Assembly: GCA_963666575.2 (NCBI GenBank)
Contig: CAXXYG010000027.1
Coordinates: forward strand, 636,607-700,606
Length of the DNA stretch: 64,000 bases
Direction of reading: 5' to 3'
Source: JABMQB01 sp963666575
Lineage (GTDB): Bacteria; Bacteroidota; Bacteroidia; Bacteroidales; Prolixibacteraceae
Part shown: one piece after another, positions 9,688 to 19,571 of the stretch
Layout of the letters: every line of letters starts with the position of its first letter
Position numbering within the stretch: the first letter of the stretch is position 1
Translations under genes and position numbers: made by a program
The notes under the pieces: generated by a model
Databases searched by the model: none
What the model saw: only the letters and a program-made list of their open reading frames with translations
Told to the model about the DNA's origin: nothing

Positions 9688-9936
9688 TTAGCACTTACCC
9701 CTGGCGCAAGGGCTGTTAGTAATAAAAAAACCAAAAAAACCACCCATTGCCATACTTTTTATAATTTCTCCTGAGGTTAAAGTCGCAAATTGTTTTTCTT
9801 CAGTAATAAAGAAAAAAATAAATCCCACAACTGCTCCAATTACCATATAGGTAATGGTTTTTTTACCGTGTTGTGACAAAATATTCCTTTTAATCCAGCT
9901 TCCTTCAGGTTTAATATCCAATTGCTTAAATTCCAT
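9688..9936 (-). CDS. Small two-helix membrane protein, unknown function
   Basis: 82 residues. A polar N-terminus (MEFKQLDIKPEGSW) is followed by two hydrophobic segments, around residues 28-46 (TYMVIGAVVGFIFFF) and 58-73 (GEIIKSMAMGGFFGFF). There is no signal peptide or lipobox. It ends in a short Cys/Arg-containing tail. It faces the LExWM-repeat gene convergently. I cannot assign a family; it is called from its coherent membrane topology and its ATG start. Confidence 0.55.
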   Translation of the reverse strand: MEFKQLDIKPEGSWIKRNILSQHGKKTITYMVIGAVVGFIFFFITEEKQFATLTSGEIIKSMAMGGFFGFFITNSPCARGKC

Positions 9937-10443
9937 TTAATAGTTTTTTTAATTTACCTATGCAAATATATAAATATATCGATAATATCATTTGGCTATT
10001 TTTATTTTAATTAAAATGGTGCACCTTAATATGGCAAAATAAACACTGAATAAATTGTAACCATGGAATAAGGGGAAAAATAAATCGCAAAATTCCAAAT
10101 ACCAGTACCCATGCAGATTTATCGCATATATTTGAAAACCAAAAATCCAATTTATTACAATGTACGATCAACTTTAATATTTACCTTTCAAAACCAGGAA
10201 GATAAGCTAAAAACAATGCACTATTTTGAACAATGGCTAAAATTATTCGGTTTACAAGAATGTTGGTACTCTATTTTTAATATATTTACTTAACATAGTT
10301 TCACAGCTTGTATACAAACAGTTTTTATAGATATAAAAAATATTATCAACGATTGCACCAAACAAAATGAACTTAATTTATTACCAAATATATAGTTAGT
10401 TTAAACTTAGTAACACCTCCAATTTTATAGCTGATTGACATTT
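9937..10443. other. AT-rich intergenic region of about 500 bp
   Basis: Separates the small membrane protein from the kinase operon. It holds one 60-codon open frame (10111-10293) with no protein-like features. I see no structured RNA. It probably contains the promoter of the kinase operon and that of the divergent small membrane gene. Confidence 0.5.
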
Positions 10444-12375
10444 ATGAAAATAAAATATATTCTTTATTGTTTATTCCTTACCATTTTTGTTTTTAACCTG
10501 AAAAATATTTCTGCACAAGTTGACACCCAATTCGAAATTGACAGCCTCACGCAGGAATTAGGAAAAACTAAAAATTCCGATGATAAAAAAAGTATTCTCA
10601 AAACACTTTCAAACCGCTATCAGGACAAAGGAAACTGGGAAAAATACGAGGAAGTTGTGAAACAAATGCTGCTTCTGCACAAAGAACAACCCGACAGTTT
10701 TTACTTAGCCGAAACTTACAATAAACTGGGAATATCGAACTGTATTTTGGGGCAAAACAAAAAAGCTTTAGACTACTTTCAAAAAGCACTGGAAATCAAT
10801 CTTGCACAAAAAATGGATTTGATTGCTGCCAACAGTTACGAAAACCTGGGGGTTGTTTATAACGATATGGCCGACTTTGACAAAGCAGTCGACTGCCAGT
10901 TAAAATCGTTGGCATTACGTAAAGAAAAAAAAAGCACACGCATTTTTAATAACTATTTAAAATTAGCCATGCTGCACGAGCAAATTGGCGATATTATTAA
11001 AGAAAATGAATACCTGGATTTGGCAAAACAGGAAATGCAAAAGCACGACAGCATAACACCCAGAAACAAAGCACTTTTTTACAATCAGCTGGGCGATATT
11101 TATAATCAGCGAGGAATAACTGACAGTAGCATTGTTTGTTACAGAAAGGTGATTCTTTTCTCGGAACAAATTGGATGGAAAAGAGGAATTGCAGCAGGTT
11201 TAGGAAATTTAGCCGAGGTGCATTATACTATGGGAGCTTTAGATAGTGCCATTTTTTACAACAAACAATCGTTAAAACTATCGGAAGAAATTGCCGATGG
11301 TATTGGCACCACTGAAGAATACCGGCGCATAGCAAAACTCTATTCTGAACTTCAGCAGCACGATTCGGTACTTTATTATGCTAATAAGTCCTTAGAAAAA
11401 GCAACTGAATTCAATTTACTTGAAGAACAAAGTAATGTTTTAAAGTTTATGGCAAATTACGGTTATTCACAGGGAGATTATGAGCAAGCTTTTAATTTTT
11501 TACAACAACATCACACAGCTCTCGATTCCATATCATCGACAGAGGTAAAAAAGAATATTGCTGAATTAGATACGAAATACCAAACCAAAGCCAAAGAGCA
11601 ACATATTGAACTGTTAACGAGCGAAAATAAACTTAAAAACCAACAAATGTGGCTTTTTGCTGCCGCAACAATTATTCTGATTCTTATAATTTTAATTGGA
11701 ATTTTTGTTTACATCCGAAAGAAAAAGGAGAACAAACAACGTCAGGAAATGCTAAAACAACAGCTACTTCGTTCCCAAATGAATCCTCACTTTTTATTTA
11801 ATGCCTTAGGCAGCATACAAAATTTTATGCTTAAAAACGAAACAAAACGGGCTGCCGGCTACCTCAATAATTTTGCCTCGCTAACCCGTAATATTCTGGA
11901 ACACTCTGCCCAGGAATTTGTCTCAGTTTCCGACGAGATAGAAACTCTGCGAAGCTATATGGAGCTTGAAAAAATGCGCCTGGAAGATAATTTTGAATTT
12001 AAAATAAAGTACGACAAAAAGCTGGAAACAGACTTTATTAATATTCCTCCGATGCTTATTCAACCCTTTGTTGAAAATGCCATTAAGCACGGATTAAATA
12101 ACATTGATTATAAGGGTTTGCTTGAACTTCGATTTGAAGATAAAGGCACCGTTTTACATATTGAAATAATGGACAATGGCATTGGAATAAAAAATGGCAA
12201 TTTAAACAAGTCAAAAAAACACCGGTCTATGTCGATGAATATATTTGAGCAACGAAGAATTGTCCTAGCAAAAAGAACAAAACAGGCAATTAGTTTGGAT
12301 GTGATTGACCGTCATAGCTTAAAAACAGAGCAAACAGGCACACTTGTAAAAATAGGAATTCCCATACTTACATAA
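10444..12375 (+). CDS. TPR sensor histidine kinase of the LytS/YehU type
   Basis: 643 residues from the ATG at 10444; the in-frame TTG nine bases upstream is less likely. A signal peptide/first membrane segment (about 1-24) is followed by a periplasmic TPR array (about 60-370), a transmembrane helix (about 402-424, FAAATIILILIILIGIFVYI) and a His_kinase domain (PF06580) with the phospho-acceptor in QMNPHFLFNAL (His about 449). An ATPase domain follows with the N box MLIQPFVENAIKHG and the G box DNGIGIKNG. This architecture senses an envelope signal through the TPRs and phosphorylates a LytTR regulator, which is encoded one base downstream. The tight spacing indicates one operon and a cognate pair. 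Confidence 0.93.
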   Translation: MKIKYILYCLFLTIFVFNLKNISAQVDTQFEIDSLTQELGKTKNSDDKKSILKTLSNRYQDKGNWEKYEEVVKQMLLLHKEQPDSFYLAETYNKLGISNCILGQNKKALDYFQKALEINLAQKMDLIAANSYENLGVVYNDMADFDKAVDCQLKSLALRKEKKSTRIFNNYLKLAMLHEQIGDIIKENEYLDLAKQEMQKHDSITPRNKALFYNQLGDIYNQRGITDSSIVCYRKVILFSEQIGWKRGIAAGLGNLAEVHYTMGALDSAIFYNKQSLKLSEEIADGIGTTEEYRRIAKLYSELQQHDSVLYYANKSLEKATEFNLLEEQSNVLKFMANYGYSQGDYEQAFNFLQQHHTALDSISSTEVKKNIAELDTKYQTKAKEQHIELLTSENKLKNQQMWLFAAATIILILIILIGIFVYIRKKKENKQRQEMLKQQLLRSQMNPHFLFNALGSIQNFMLKNETKRAAGYLNNFASLTRNILEHSAQEFVSVSDEIETLRSYMELEKMRLEDNFEFKIKYDKKLETDFINIPPMLIQPFVENAIKHGLNNIDYKGLLELRFEDKGTVLHIEIMDNGIGIKNGNLNKSKKHRSMSMNIFEQRRIVLAKRTKQAISLDVIDRHSLKTEQTGTLVKIGIPILT

Positions 12376-12376
12376 A

Positions 12377-13126
12377 ATGATCAAAGCTGTAATTATCGAC
12401 GACGAATTGGCTATGCAGGAGACAAACAGCCGATTACTCTCTGAATATTTTCCCGATATAGTTCAACTTGGAACAGCAAACTCCATTAAAAGTGGAATTG
12501 AGTTAATTGGCACTCAAAGTCCCGATTTAGTATTACTCGACATCGAACTAACTGATGGCACTGGTTTTCAGCTTCTGCAAAAATTGCAACCTTACAACTT
12601 TAAAGTTGTGTTTATTACCGGTTTTGATTCGTTTGCCATAAAAGCCATAAAATTTAGTGCACTCGATTATATTTTAAAACCTGTTAACGAAACCGAATTT
12701 CAATTGGCCATTCAGCGAGCCGTGGAGTTGATTGAAAAAAATGAAAGTACACAACCACAGGTCGATGTTTTGATGGATTCATTTAAACGCGAAATGCAAA
12801 CCAAAAAATTGGTTTTACGGACCTCCGAATCACTTCATATCATCGACATCAGAGATATTTATTACTGTAAAAGCGACAACAGTTACACCACTTTTTATTT
12901 TAAGGAAAATGAAAAAATCCTTGTTTCAAAAAGTTTAAAAGATTACGAAAGTTTACTCACCGAATATGGATTCTATAGGGCTCATCAATCATATCTTGTG
13001 AATTTGAATCACATAAAAAAAGTGGATAAATCGGATGGCGGATTTATTATTATGAAAAACAAAAAAGAGATTCCGGTGTCATTACGGCAAATGAAAAACC
13101 TGATTTTTTTGTTAGAAAAGCTGTAA
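12377..13126 (+). CDS. LytTR-family response regulator
   Basis: 249 residues. The receiver domain (about 1-120) has the acidic pair D8-D9, phospho-acceptor D55 in LVLLDIELTDG and the conserved lysine in YILKPV. The LytTR DNA-binding domain (about 145-245) has the typical IRDIYYCKSDNSYTTFY and YRAHQSYLVNLNHI. It starts one base after the kinase stop and is almost certainly its partner. LytTR regulators bind paired direct repeats upstream of targets; I could not identify such sites with confidence. Confidence 0.94.
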   Translation: MIKAVIIDDELAMQETNSRLLSEYFPDIVQLGTANSIKSGIELIGTQSPDLVLLDIELTDGTGFQLLQKLQPYNFKVVFITGFDSFAIKAIKFSALDYILKPVNETEFQLAIQRAVELIEKNESTQPQVDVLMDSFKREMQTKKLVLRTSESLHIIDIRDIYYCKSDNSYTTFYFKENEKILVSKSLKDYESLLTEYGFYRAHQSYLVNLNHIKKVDKSDGGFIIMKNKKEIPVSLRQMKNLIFLLEKL

Positions 13127-13295
13127 GTGTAGAATGGATTAATTATTCAAAATTATTGCCGTTTTGAGTCTGCATTTTCAAAGGCTTCAAAATAAACTCG
13201 TTTAAATTGTGTCAATTTCAAACTCAAAACAAGCGAATTCAAATTCATCTCATTCAAAAATATTCAGCTAGCTACCTTTATTAAAAAAAAGGGAA

Positions 13296-13631
13296 ATGGC
13301 TCCAGTTCGACGAATTTCACTGAACACATTCAATGCTATCCATCTTGTTCAGATTGAGGATATACTTTATTGCAAATGCGATAATAGTTCCACTACCTTT
13401 TACCTTACAAACCACGAACCTATTATTATTTCACGCACAATTAAAGAAATTGAAGAGCAACTCAAAGAATCCAATTTTTTCAGGTCGCACCAATCTTATC
13501 TTGTTAATATTAACCACATTATTAAAGTAGATAAAACCAACAATTATTCCATCATTCTTACCGATAATTCATTAATTCCCACTTCAACCCGAAAAAGAAA
13601 AGAGATTACACAAATACTTCTAAAAAGTTAG
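13296..13631 (+). CDS. Stand-alone LytTR DNA-binding protein
   Basis: 111 residues, essentially only a LytTR domain: IEDILYCKCDNSSTTFYL and FFRSHQSYLVNINHIIKVDK match the C-terminal half of the regulator encoded just upstream. There is no receiver domain and no membrane segment. It lies 169 bp after the regulator gene on the same strand. It could be a constitutive or competing DNA-binding protein at the same sites as the regulator, possibly made by partial duplication of it. Its start is an ATG preceded by a purine-rich stretch (AAAAAAAAGGGAA). Confidence 0.88.
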   Translation: MAPVRRISLNTFNAIHLVQIEDILYCKCDNSSTTFYLTNHEPIIISRTIKEIEEQLKESNFFRSHQSYLVNINHIIKVDKTNNYSIILTDNSLIPTSTRKRKEITQILLKS

Positions 13632-13727
13632 CGAATTCAAACTGACAGGCTTGTTTTTCAAGTTTACTTAAAAAGGGAAAAAAAGGGAAACTAAATTTAC
13701 TGTATCAAAAACAAAAAAACCACATCT

Positions 13728-15443
13728 ATGAAAACTGCACTATTTGTTCTGTTCATTTTATTTGCCGGAATTTCGTTGAATGCGCAGGTTAATTTAAACG
13801 TAAAAAAGAAAGTTAACCGCGAAGCCAATAATCGTGCAAACAAAAAAACAGACCAGGCAATTGATAAAACCTTTGATAAATTAGAAGAAGGAATCGGTAA
13901 TTTGTTTAAAAAGAAAAACAAAAAAAATAAAAAAGGAAACCAGCAGGGAAACGAATCAACTCAACAAACCAATTCAAACAGTAATAATTCTGGGTCAGAT
14001 GAAGAAGAACAATTTAAACCAGCTCAACTTAATGTCCAATGGTCGAAGTTCGATTTTGTCCCGGGCGATGAAGTAATTTTTGAAGATTCACCAAGTGCAG
14101 ATGAAGAAAATGGAGAGTTTCCAAGTCGTTGGGATCTGGTAAAAGGACAGGTTGAAATTGCTACCGTTGATGGCGAAAATGTGTTGATGTTTATTGATGG
14201 AAACCCGGAGATTGTACCCTACCTGAAAAATGCCAAAGAAGATTATTTGCCGGAAGTATTTACCATCGAATTTGATTTTTACAAGCCTGTTAATGGAAAT
14301 AGAATTTCGGTTTACTTATACGATAATAAAAATCAGGAGAAGGCGAATAGCAGTATGTACATGGACATTAGCACTGGCGCGGTTTCTGAAGACCTTAGCG
14401 GGGTTTCTGGTGATTTTCCCGGTATCGATTATACAAATAGTGGTGATGCACGTTGGATTCATGTTTCTATTGCTTTTTCGAAAGGCAAACTAAAAGTTTA
14501 TATGGATGATACACGTGTAATAAATATCCCACATTACGAAGGTAATCCATCGGGACTTACATTACAGGCCTATTTTGCAGAGTTAAAAGACGATAAAGCT
14601 TTTTATTTCAAAAACATCCGCATTGCAAAAGGGGGTGTAAAATACTACAACCGTGTGTTATCCGATGGGAAAATTATTGTTAATGGTATTCGTTTTGATG
14701 TAAACAAAGCCACCATAAAACCCGAAAGTAACGGGGCAATCAACGAAATTTTCCAATTAATGCAAAAACAGCCCGACCTGAATTTTAGTGTCGAAGGGCA
14801 TACCGATAGCGACGGCGATGAAGCTCTAAATCAAACCCTTTCTGAAAAACGTGCTGAAGCAGTAATGAACAGGTTAATTGACATGGGAATTTCGGCAAAC
14901 CGTTTAAAATATGCTGGTTGGGGCGAAAGCAAACCCATTGGCGAAAATGGAACTGCCGAAGGGAAAGCTAACAACCGCCGTGTTGAGTTTGTAAAATTTG
15001 CAGGTACAACATCATTAGCACCAAGTAACCAAAGTAATCCGGTATTCGATAAATTAAATAACGATGGAATTATTAATAAACTGGATAATTTGCCCAATGA
15101 ACCCATCCAAATTTCAAATAATCAGGGAATTGTTAACGGTTCGGGGACTGTAATTGTTTATGCCACATCTGATGGAAATCTGGGGAAAATGGAGATTCTT
15201 GATGTCGATAAAAATGACAATTATAAACTAACCATAAAATATATTACTTATAAAGCCGACGGTTCTATTCACAGTCAATCCGAACATTTGGAAATACAAG
15301 GGACTTATACCTGTGATCTGGATAATGGAAATGCCAAAGATATGATTGCCTCTGAAGTAGATTTCCGCCTGGGAAGGCAAGATAAAAACACTACCACCAT
15401 ATATGCCGGTGAAATTTCCACTTTGCGAGTTATTTCTAATTAA
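13728..15443 (+). CDS. OmpA-family peptidoglycan-associated outer-membrane protein
   Basis: 571 residues with a signal peptide (about 1-20, ending LNAQ). A Lys/Asn-rich, probably disordered segment (about 25-90) precedes a concanavalin/laminin-G-like sandwich (about 105-300). The OmpA C-terminal domain (about 320-430) shows GIRFDVNKATIKP, EGHTDSDGD and the peptidoglycan-binding pattern NQTLSEKRAEAVMNRL. A further 130-residue C-terminal domain of unknown type follows. It probably tethers the outer envelope to peptidoglycan. It is the first of four same-strand envelope genes after the LytTR genes, which makes regulation by them plausible (inference). Confidence 0.88.
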   Translation: MKTALFVLFILFAGISLNAQVNLNVKKKVNREANNRANKKTDQAIDKTFDKLEEGIGNLFKKKNKKNKKGNQQGNESTQQTNSNSNNSGSDEEEQFKPAQLNVQWSKFDFVPGDEVIFEDSPSADEENGEFPSRWDLVKGQVEIATVDGENVLMFIDGNPEIVPYLKNAKEDYLPEVFTIEFDFYKPVNGNRISVYLYDNKNQEKANSSMYMDISTGAVSEDLSGVSGDFPGIDYTNSGDARWIHVSIAFSKGKLKVYMDDTRVINIPHYEGNPSGLTLQAYFAELKDDKAFYFKNIRIAKGGVKYYNRVLSDGKIIVNGIRFDVNKATIKPESNGAINEIFQLMQKQPDLNFSVEGHTDSDGDEALNQTLSEKRAEAVMNRLIDMGISANRLKYAGWGESKPIGENGTAEGKANNRRVEFVKFAGTTSLAPSNQSNPVFDKLNNDGIINKLDNLPNEPIQISNNQGIVNGSGTVIVYATSDGNLGKMEILDVDKNDNYKLTIKYITYKADGSIHSQSEHLEIQGTYTCDLDNGNAKDMIASEVDFRLGRQDKNTTTIYAGEISTLRVISN

Positions 15444-15485
15444 AAACAAAAATTTCCTTTTTGCTCTAAGAATAAAATCTATAAA

Positions 15486-16715
15486 ATGAAAAAATTATCA
15501 CTCTTATTTTTTTTAATAATCATACTCGCAGGGTTGGCAAATGCCCAAAAACCGAAATTGGTCGGAAGCTGGCTAATGACAAAAGCCGAAGTTAACGGCA
15601 AGGTTCAAAACCCATATTTTATAACCGATTTTAATGAAAATGGGAAAATGATTGTAATGGGTATGGACGCCGGAACCTGGGAATACAGCAAGGCCAGCAA
15701 TACAATTGTAATGAAATCGGAACTCGACAAAGATTTTGATGGCGAGGGAAAAATTGTAAATCTCACCGATAACGAATTGATTGTTAACAAAGATGGAGCA
15801 AAATTATTCTACAAAAAAGTTGTTGTTGCCGACATTTTAAAGGATAATAAAAACTCAGGATTAATCGGAATGTGGGAATTTAAAAATGTACCCAACTTGG
15901 AGGCTACAACTCTGGTCACATTTACTGAGCCAGAAGAATTTAAGATCATTCAGAAAGAAGAAAACCATTCAGCCAACTTAAGCGGTACATGGTTTTTTGA
16001 CAAACAAAATAATTCGCTAGTAATTATTGGACTGCGAGGTGCAGATACCTTTAACGGCGAAAACAAAGTACTGAAAGTTGATTCCGAAAATTTGGTGTTG
16101 GAAAATAACGGAACAATTTTTAAAGGAAAATCAAAAGCTCAAAACGCATCGAAAATTGAACACCTAACCTTTTCTGAAAGTGAATTTTACACCGAAGATG
16201 GTGACTATAACTATTACGACGATGAAGAAAAATTGCCTTGGTGGAATTGGACAGTAATAAAGTCGAACTTACTAAATGTGAATCAATTGGTGTATAATTA
16301 TTCGACCCTGATTAATGGCACTGAAACATTCGAAACAAAAACCCTAACCGCCAATGTAAAAGCAACACTCGAAGAAGAAGGTTTTTCAATCGACAATATT
16401 TTTATGGGATACGATCGATACAATCTTCCTGAAGATACTGAATTCCCAATAAATGCAGAATTCTCAAAATCACTATACCCCTTAACTGATGATATTTTCA
16501 GAATAGTGGGAATCGAACAAATAACAACTCTGGCAGGAACATTTAATTGTATTGTTGTGGAGGTAGCAACCAATTCTGATGTACTGAAAAAATTATGGGT
16601 GATTACCGATACACCAGGATTTGGTATTTACGCCAAAATAATTGAAGAAGATCCCGATGAAACCTGGGGCCATTATTCGGTTTATGAATTGCAGGAAATA
16701 AAAACTGTTGAATAA
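15486..16715 (+). CDS. Secreted lipocalin-like two-domain protein with TapB-like C-terminus
   Basis: 409 residues with a signal peptide (about 1-20, LAGLANAQ). Two lipocalin-like repeats are visible, beginning KLVGSWLMTKAEVNG (about 24-120) and SGLIGMWEFKNV (about 126-220); each contains a GTWxY or SGTWFFD strand. The C-terminal third (about 225-405) resembles the TapB/DUF3108-like domain found in Bacteroidota envelope proteins (TLAGTFNCIVVEVAT, LWVITDTPGFGIYAK). A cell-envelope or periplasmic binding role is likely; the ligand is unknown. It follows the OmpA gene by 42 bp and is probably co-transcribed. Confidence 0.7.
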   Translation: MKKLSLLFFLIIILAGLANAQKPKLVGSWLMTKAEVNGKVQNPYFITDFNENGKMIVMGMDAGTWEYSKASNTIVMKSELDKDFDGEGKIVNLTDNELIVNKDGAKLFYKKVVVADILKDNKNSGLIGMWEFKNVPNLEATTLVTFTEPEEFKIIQKEENHSANLSGTWFFDKQNNSLVIIGLRGADTFNGENKVLKVDSENLVLENNGTIFKGKSKAQNASKIEHLTFSESEFYTEDGDYNYYDDEEKLPWWNWTVIKSNLLNVNQLVYNYSTLINGTETFETKTLTANVKATLEEEGFSIDNIFMGYDRYNLPEDTEFPINAEFSKSLYPLTDDIFRIVGIEQITTLAGTFNCIVVEVATNSDVLKKLWVITDTPGFGIYAKIIEEDPDETWGHYSVYELQEIKTVE

Positions 16716-16766
16716 ACAACTTCTATTCAAAAAAGATCAATCAAATCAAATTTACATAACTGTTAC

Positions 16767-17630
16767 ATGCTGAAAAAAATGAAAAACTTAGCCATAATCC
16801 TATCCATGTTAATTGCACTTTTTACGTGCAATGCAAACGCCCAAAACCAACTAAAACGTTACGATGTAAAATCGGGAATTGTTGAATATTCAACCACCAT
16901 TTCGGGAAAAGTAATGGTGAGTAAAGTAAATGGAAACGGTACCGAAAAGTTGTTCTTTAAAGATTGGGGTGCCGTCGAGTTAAAAGAATCGGAATTGACC
17001 CAAACAACTACAGTAAAGATTTTTGGAAAAGGAAAAACAGAAACTGAAAATACGCATACCATAAATAAATTGGATAATGGTGAAAGCTATTTTGTTGATT
17101 TTGAAAAAGAACAAATTTATGCACGCAGCGACATGGCAATGGCAATGACCAAAGCTTTTCATCCCGATGCCGATGCTGGTGATGTTGGCAAAAATATGTT
17201 GCAAGGTATGGGGGGAGAAAAAATCGGCAACGAAAAATTTTTGGGTTTTAATTGCGAAGTATGGGAGTTTTCGGGTGGCAAACAATGGCTCTATAAAGGT
17301 GTGATGTTAAAAATAGAAATGAAAGTTTTGGGCATTAGTACCGTCACTCATGCAAAATCAGCCAGGTTTGATATTAATGTAGCCGATGGTTATTTTAAGC
17401 TTCCCAATTTTCCTGTTCAGCAAGAAGAAGGTTTTATGGATAATGTCGAGTATGAAGATGATATGGAAGATATGGATGCTAACATGGAAAAACTCAGCCA
17501 AATGTCGTTCGATGAGTGGAAAAAACTGGCTTTGAAAGATGATGAAGAGATGCAAGAAATGAGCGACAAAGAGCTGCGGCAAACGTACGATATGATTCAA
17601 AAGATGATAAAATTGCGAACAGGGAAATAA
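16767..17630 (+). CDS. Secreted protein of unknown function, DUF4412-like
   Basis: 287 residues with a signal peptide (about 1-25, ending NANAQ). The beta-rich body (KSGIVEYSTTISGKV, FVDFEKEQIYARSD, FLGFNCEVWEFSGGKQWLYKG) resembles DUF4412-type periplasmic proteins. The C-terminal about 65 residues are very acidic with many Met (VEYEDDMEDMDANM), then a helical tail. It sits between the lipocalin-like gene (51 bp) and the AIM24 gene (20 bp) in one run. I cannot assign a function. Confidence 0.65.
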   Translation: MLKKMKNLAIILSMLIALFTCNANAQNQLKRYDVKSGIVEYSTTISGKVMVSKVNGNGTEKLFFKDWGAVELKESELTQTTTVKIFGKGKTETENTHTINKLDNGESYFVDFEKEQIYARSDMAMAMTKAFHPDADAGDVGKNMLQGMGGEKIGNEKFLGFNCEVWEFSGGKQWLYKGVMLKIEMKVLGISTVTHAKSARFDINVADGYFKLPNFPVQQEEGFMDNVEYEDDMEDMDANMEKLSQMSFDEWKKLALKDDEEMQEMSDKELRQTYDMIQKMIKLRTGK

Positions 17631-17650
17631 TAATTAAAAAACTATAACAC

Positions 17651-18421
17651 ATGAAATCACACGAAATTGATTACAAAATTGGCGGGCATGACATTCAGTA
17701 TGTTGAGATAGAACTAGACCCACAAGAAACGGTTATTGCCGAAGCAGGTGCCATGTTGTACATGAAAGAAGGCATTGATTTTATTGCCAAAATGGGCGAT
17801 GGTTCTGAACCCGAAAAAGGTTTATTTGGCAAATTATTATCGGCAGCGTCGCGTAAAATTACCGGCGAATCAATTTTTATTACCCACTTTACCCATCGGG
17901 GTGCTGGAAAAAGCCAGGTTGCCTTTGCGGCTCCTTACCCCGGAACTATTGTACCTGTTGATTTGGAAGAAATAGGCGGTACTTTAATTGTTCAGCGCGA
18001 TGCATTTTTATGTGCTGCTTTGGGAACAAAAATCAGCATGCATTTTAATCAGAAATTGGGAGCCGGATTTTTTGGCGGCGAAGGTTTTATTTTACAAAAA
18101 CTTCAGGGCGATGGTAAAGCATTTATCCATGCAGGAGGAACACTCATCGAACACGAATTAAACGGAGAAACATTACGCGTTGATACAGGTTGTGTAGTTG
18201 GTTTTCAGGAAGGAATTGATTTTAGTGTTCAACGGGCAGGTAATTTAAAATCGATGGTTTTTGGTGGCGAAGGATTGTTTCTGGCCACACTTCAGGGAAC
18301 AGGTAAAGTTTGGCTACAATCCATGCCAATCAGTAAATTAATCAGTCAACTTTCTACCGGAGGCTCCAACAGCAAAAAAGAAGATAGTGGCGGATTATTA
18401 AACAGCCTTCTTGAGTCATAA
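17651..18421 (+). CDS. AIM24/TIGR00266-family protein, copy 1
   Basis: 256 residues, cytosolic, no signal peptide. It matches the AIM24 family (PF01987): VEIELDPQETVIAEAGAMLYM, LFITHF-type strand, FAAPYPGTIVPV, CAALGTKI, LGAGFFGGEGFILQKL and TGKVWLQSMP. The family forms a double-stranded beta helix; the biochemical role in bacteria is not established. A second copy of equal length lies at 23,116-23,886 on the other strand. It is the last gene of the envelope run and is followed by a strong terminator. Confidence 0.92.
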   Translation: MKSHEIDYKIGGHDIQYVEIELDPQETVIAEAGAMLYMKEGIDFIAKMGDGSEPEKGLFGKLLSAASRKITGESIFITHFTHRGAGKSQVAFAAPYPGTIVPVDLEEIGGTLIVQRDAFLCAALGTKISMHFNQKLGAGFFGGEGFILQKLQGDGKAFIHAGGTLIEHELNGETLRVDTGCVVGFQEGIDFSVQRAGNLKSMVFGGEGLFLATLQGTGKVWLQSMPISKLISQLSTGGSNSKKEDSGGLLNSLLES

Positions 18422-18522
18422 AAGAAAACACTGATCTAAATGTCTGCCAATTACAAATAAAAAAATTATTCCCAATTTTAACCACGTTGAGTGAAAATTA
18501 TGTTCCGATTATGAAAATACAA

Positions 18523-18557
18523 AAGAGGTTGTATAAAAAACCAACCTCTTTTTTTAT
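18523..18557 (+). terminator. Rho-independent terminator
   Basis: AAGAGGTTG (18523-18531) pairs perfectly with CAACCTCTT (18542-18550) and is followed by a T tract. It ends the run from the LytTR genes to AIM24. Confidence 0.9.
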
Positions 18558-18637
18558 TTTTATGGCCAACCGTAATTTAAATACTTAAAATTCTTGTCGT
18601 TGGTTATTTACCTGGCACACCCCAAAAAAATCTTTAA

Positions 18638-19312
18638 TTAAAAATCCTTTGCCGACTCGATTATATCTTTATTTTTCAAATCTTTTAACCTTTGTTGTTC
18701 AGCCAAATACATATCATTATCTAAAATCAAAGAAGCCACATAATAGTCGTTCATCGATTTTTCTTTAAGCCCTATTTTTATACGTTTACTTCCTACTTCC
18801 CAGGTATCAATCCAATAAGTGCCCGTACGTTTTACATCAAATACCGACGGGTACTCGCGATGTGTTTGAGGAGCGCCATACCGGGTTTTAATTACTTCAT
18901 ACAAGTTCTGATATTTATATTTAAGGGTTGTATCGAATTTGATGGTTTTTTCATTACCCGAATTAATACCCATTTGATACATTTGTCCGGCCCCATTAAA
19001 TGCATAATTAAAATAATAGGTGTATTTACCAATTGTTTTACTTGATTCAAGCCCACCCATGTTTTCTTTTGCCTGGCTGAGTTCATTTTTATCCATGCCA
19101 AATTGTATTTCGCCAAAGGCTGTTTTTTGAACTTTATCAAATTCTGCCTTTTTAATGCTATCCTGGTGAGCAGTTTTAATGGCCAACAGCTGTTCCGAGG
19201 CTAAAGTATCTTGTTTTATATTGTCGTCGCCAGCTAGCTTCTTTTTAATAAAACCGCAACCCGAAAACAAAATCAGAAAAACTACCAGATAAATAAAACC
19301 TTTATATTTCAT
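18638..19312 (-). CDS. Putative lipoprotein, unknown function
   Basis: 224 residues from the ATG at 19312 (MKYKGFIYLVVFLILFSGCG). I prefer this start to longer in-frame extensions because it gives a lipoprotein signal with lipobox LFSGC. The mature part has a charged linker (about 25-70) and a domain with FGEIQFGMDKNELSQAK and GAPQTHREYPSV, as in small substrate-recognition-like proteins. A helical C-terminus follows (LAEQQRLKDLKNKD). It has no obvious partner; its upstream region carries a palindromic repeat at 19,349-19,369. Confidence 0.65.
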   Translation of the reverse strand: MKYKGFIYLVVFLILFSGCGFIKKKLAGDDNIKQDTLASEQLLAIKTAHQDSIKKAEFDKVQKTAFGEIQFGMDKNELSQAKENMGGLESSKTIGKYTYYFNYAFNGAGQMYQMGINSGNEKTIKFDTTLKYKYQNLYEVIKTRYGAPQTHREYPSVFDVKRTGTYWIDTWEVGSKRIKIGLKEKSMNDYYVASLILDNDMYLAEQQRLKDLKNKDIIESAKDF

Positions 19313-19348
19313 CCAATTAAAATTAAAAGCTTTCAAAGGTATTGGATG

Positions 19349-19369
19349 CCTGCCTGTTCGGCAGACAGG
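19349..19369. repeat. Dispersed palindrome, copy 1
   Basis: CCTGCCTGTTCGGCAGACAGG folds into an imperfect hairpin (one internal mismatch). A near-identical copy lacking one base is at 27,731-27,750. Both are intergenic, which fits a REP-like element. Confidence 0.7.
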
Positions 19370-19571
19370 TAACTCCCTCATTTTAATTATGCTTGTTTGT
19401 GAAGCATTTCTGCATGGTCGTTTCATTTTGCCACTTTTAAATGTGTAATTAACAGTATTAAAAATACATCATAATTCTGTTTTATCACAACAAGCGAACA
19501 TAAAATAAACTATCGTTTATAATAAATGCTTTTTTTAGTATCTTGTAGAAGTCAATTTCAAACTATCTACC

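Noticed and set aside
10111..10293. 60-codon frame in the intergenic region
   Set aside because: No signal, domain, start context or codon bias to support it.
13697..15106. Several 60-90 codon antisense frames under the OmpA gene
   Set aside because: Shadows with no protein-like features.
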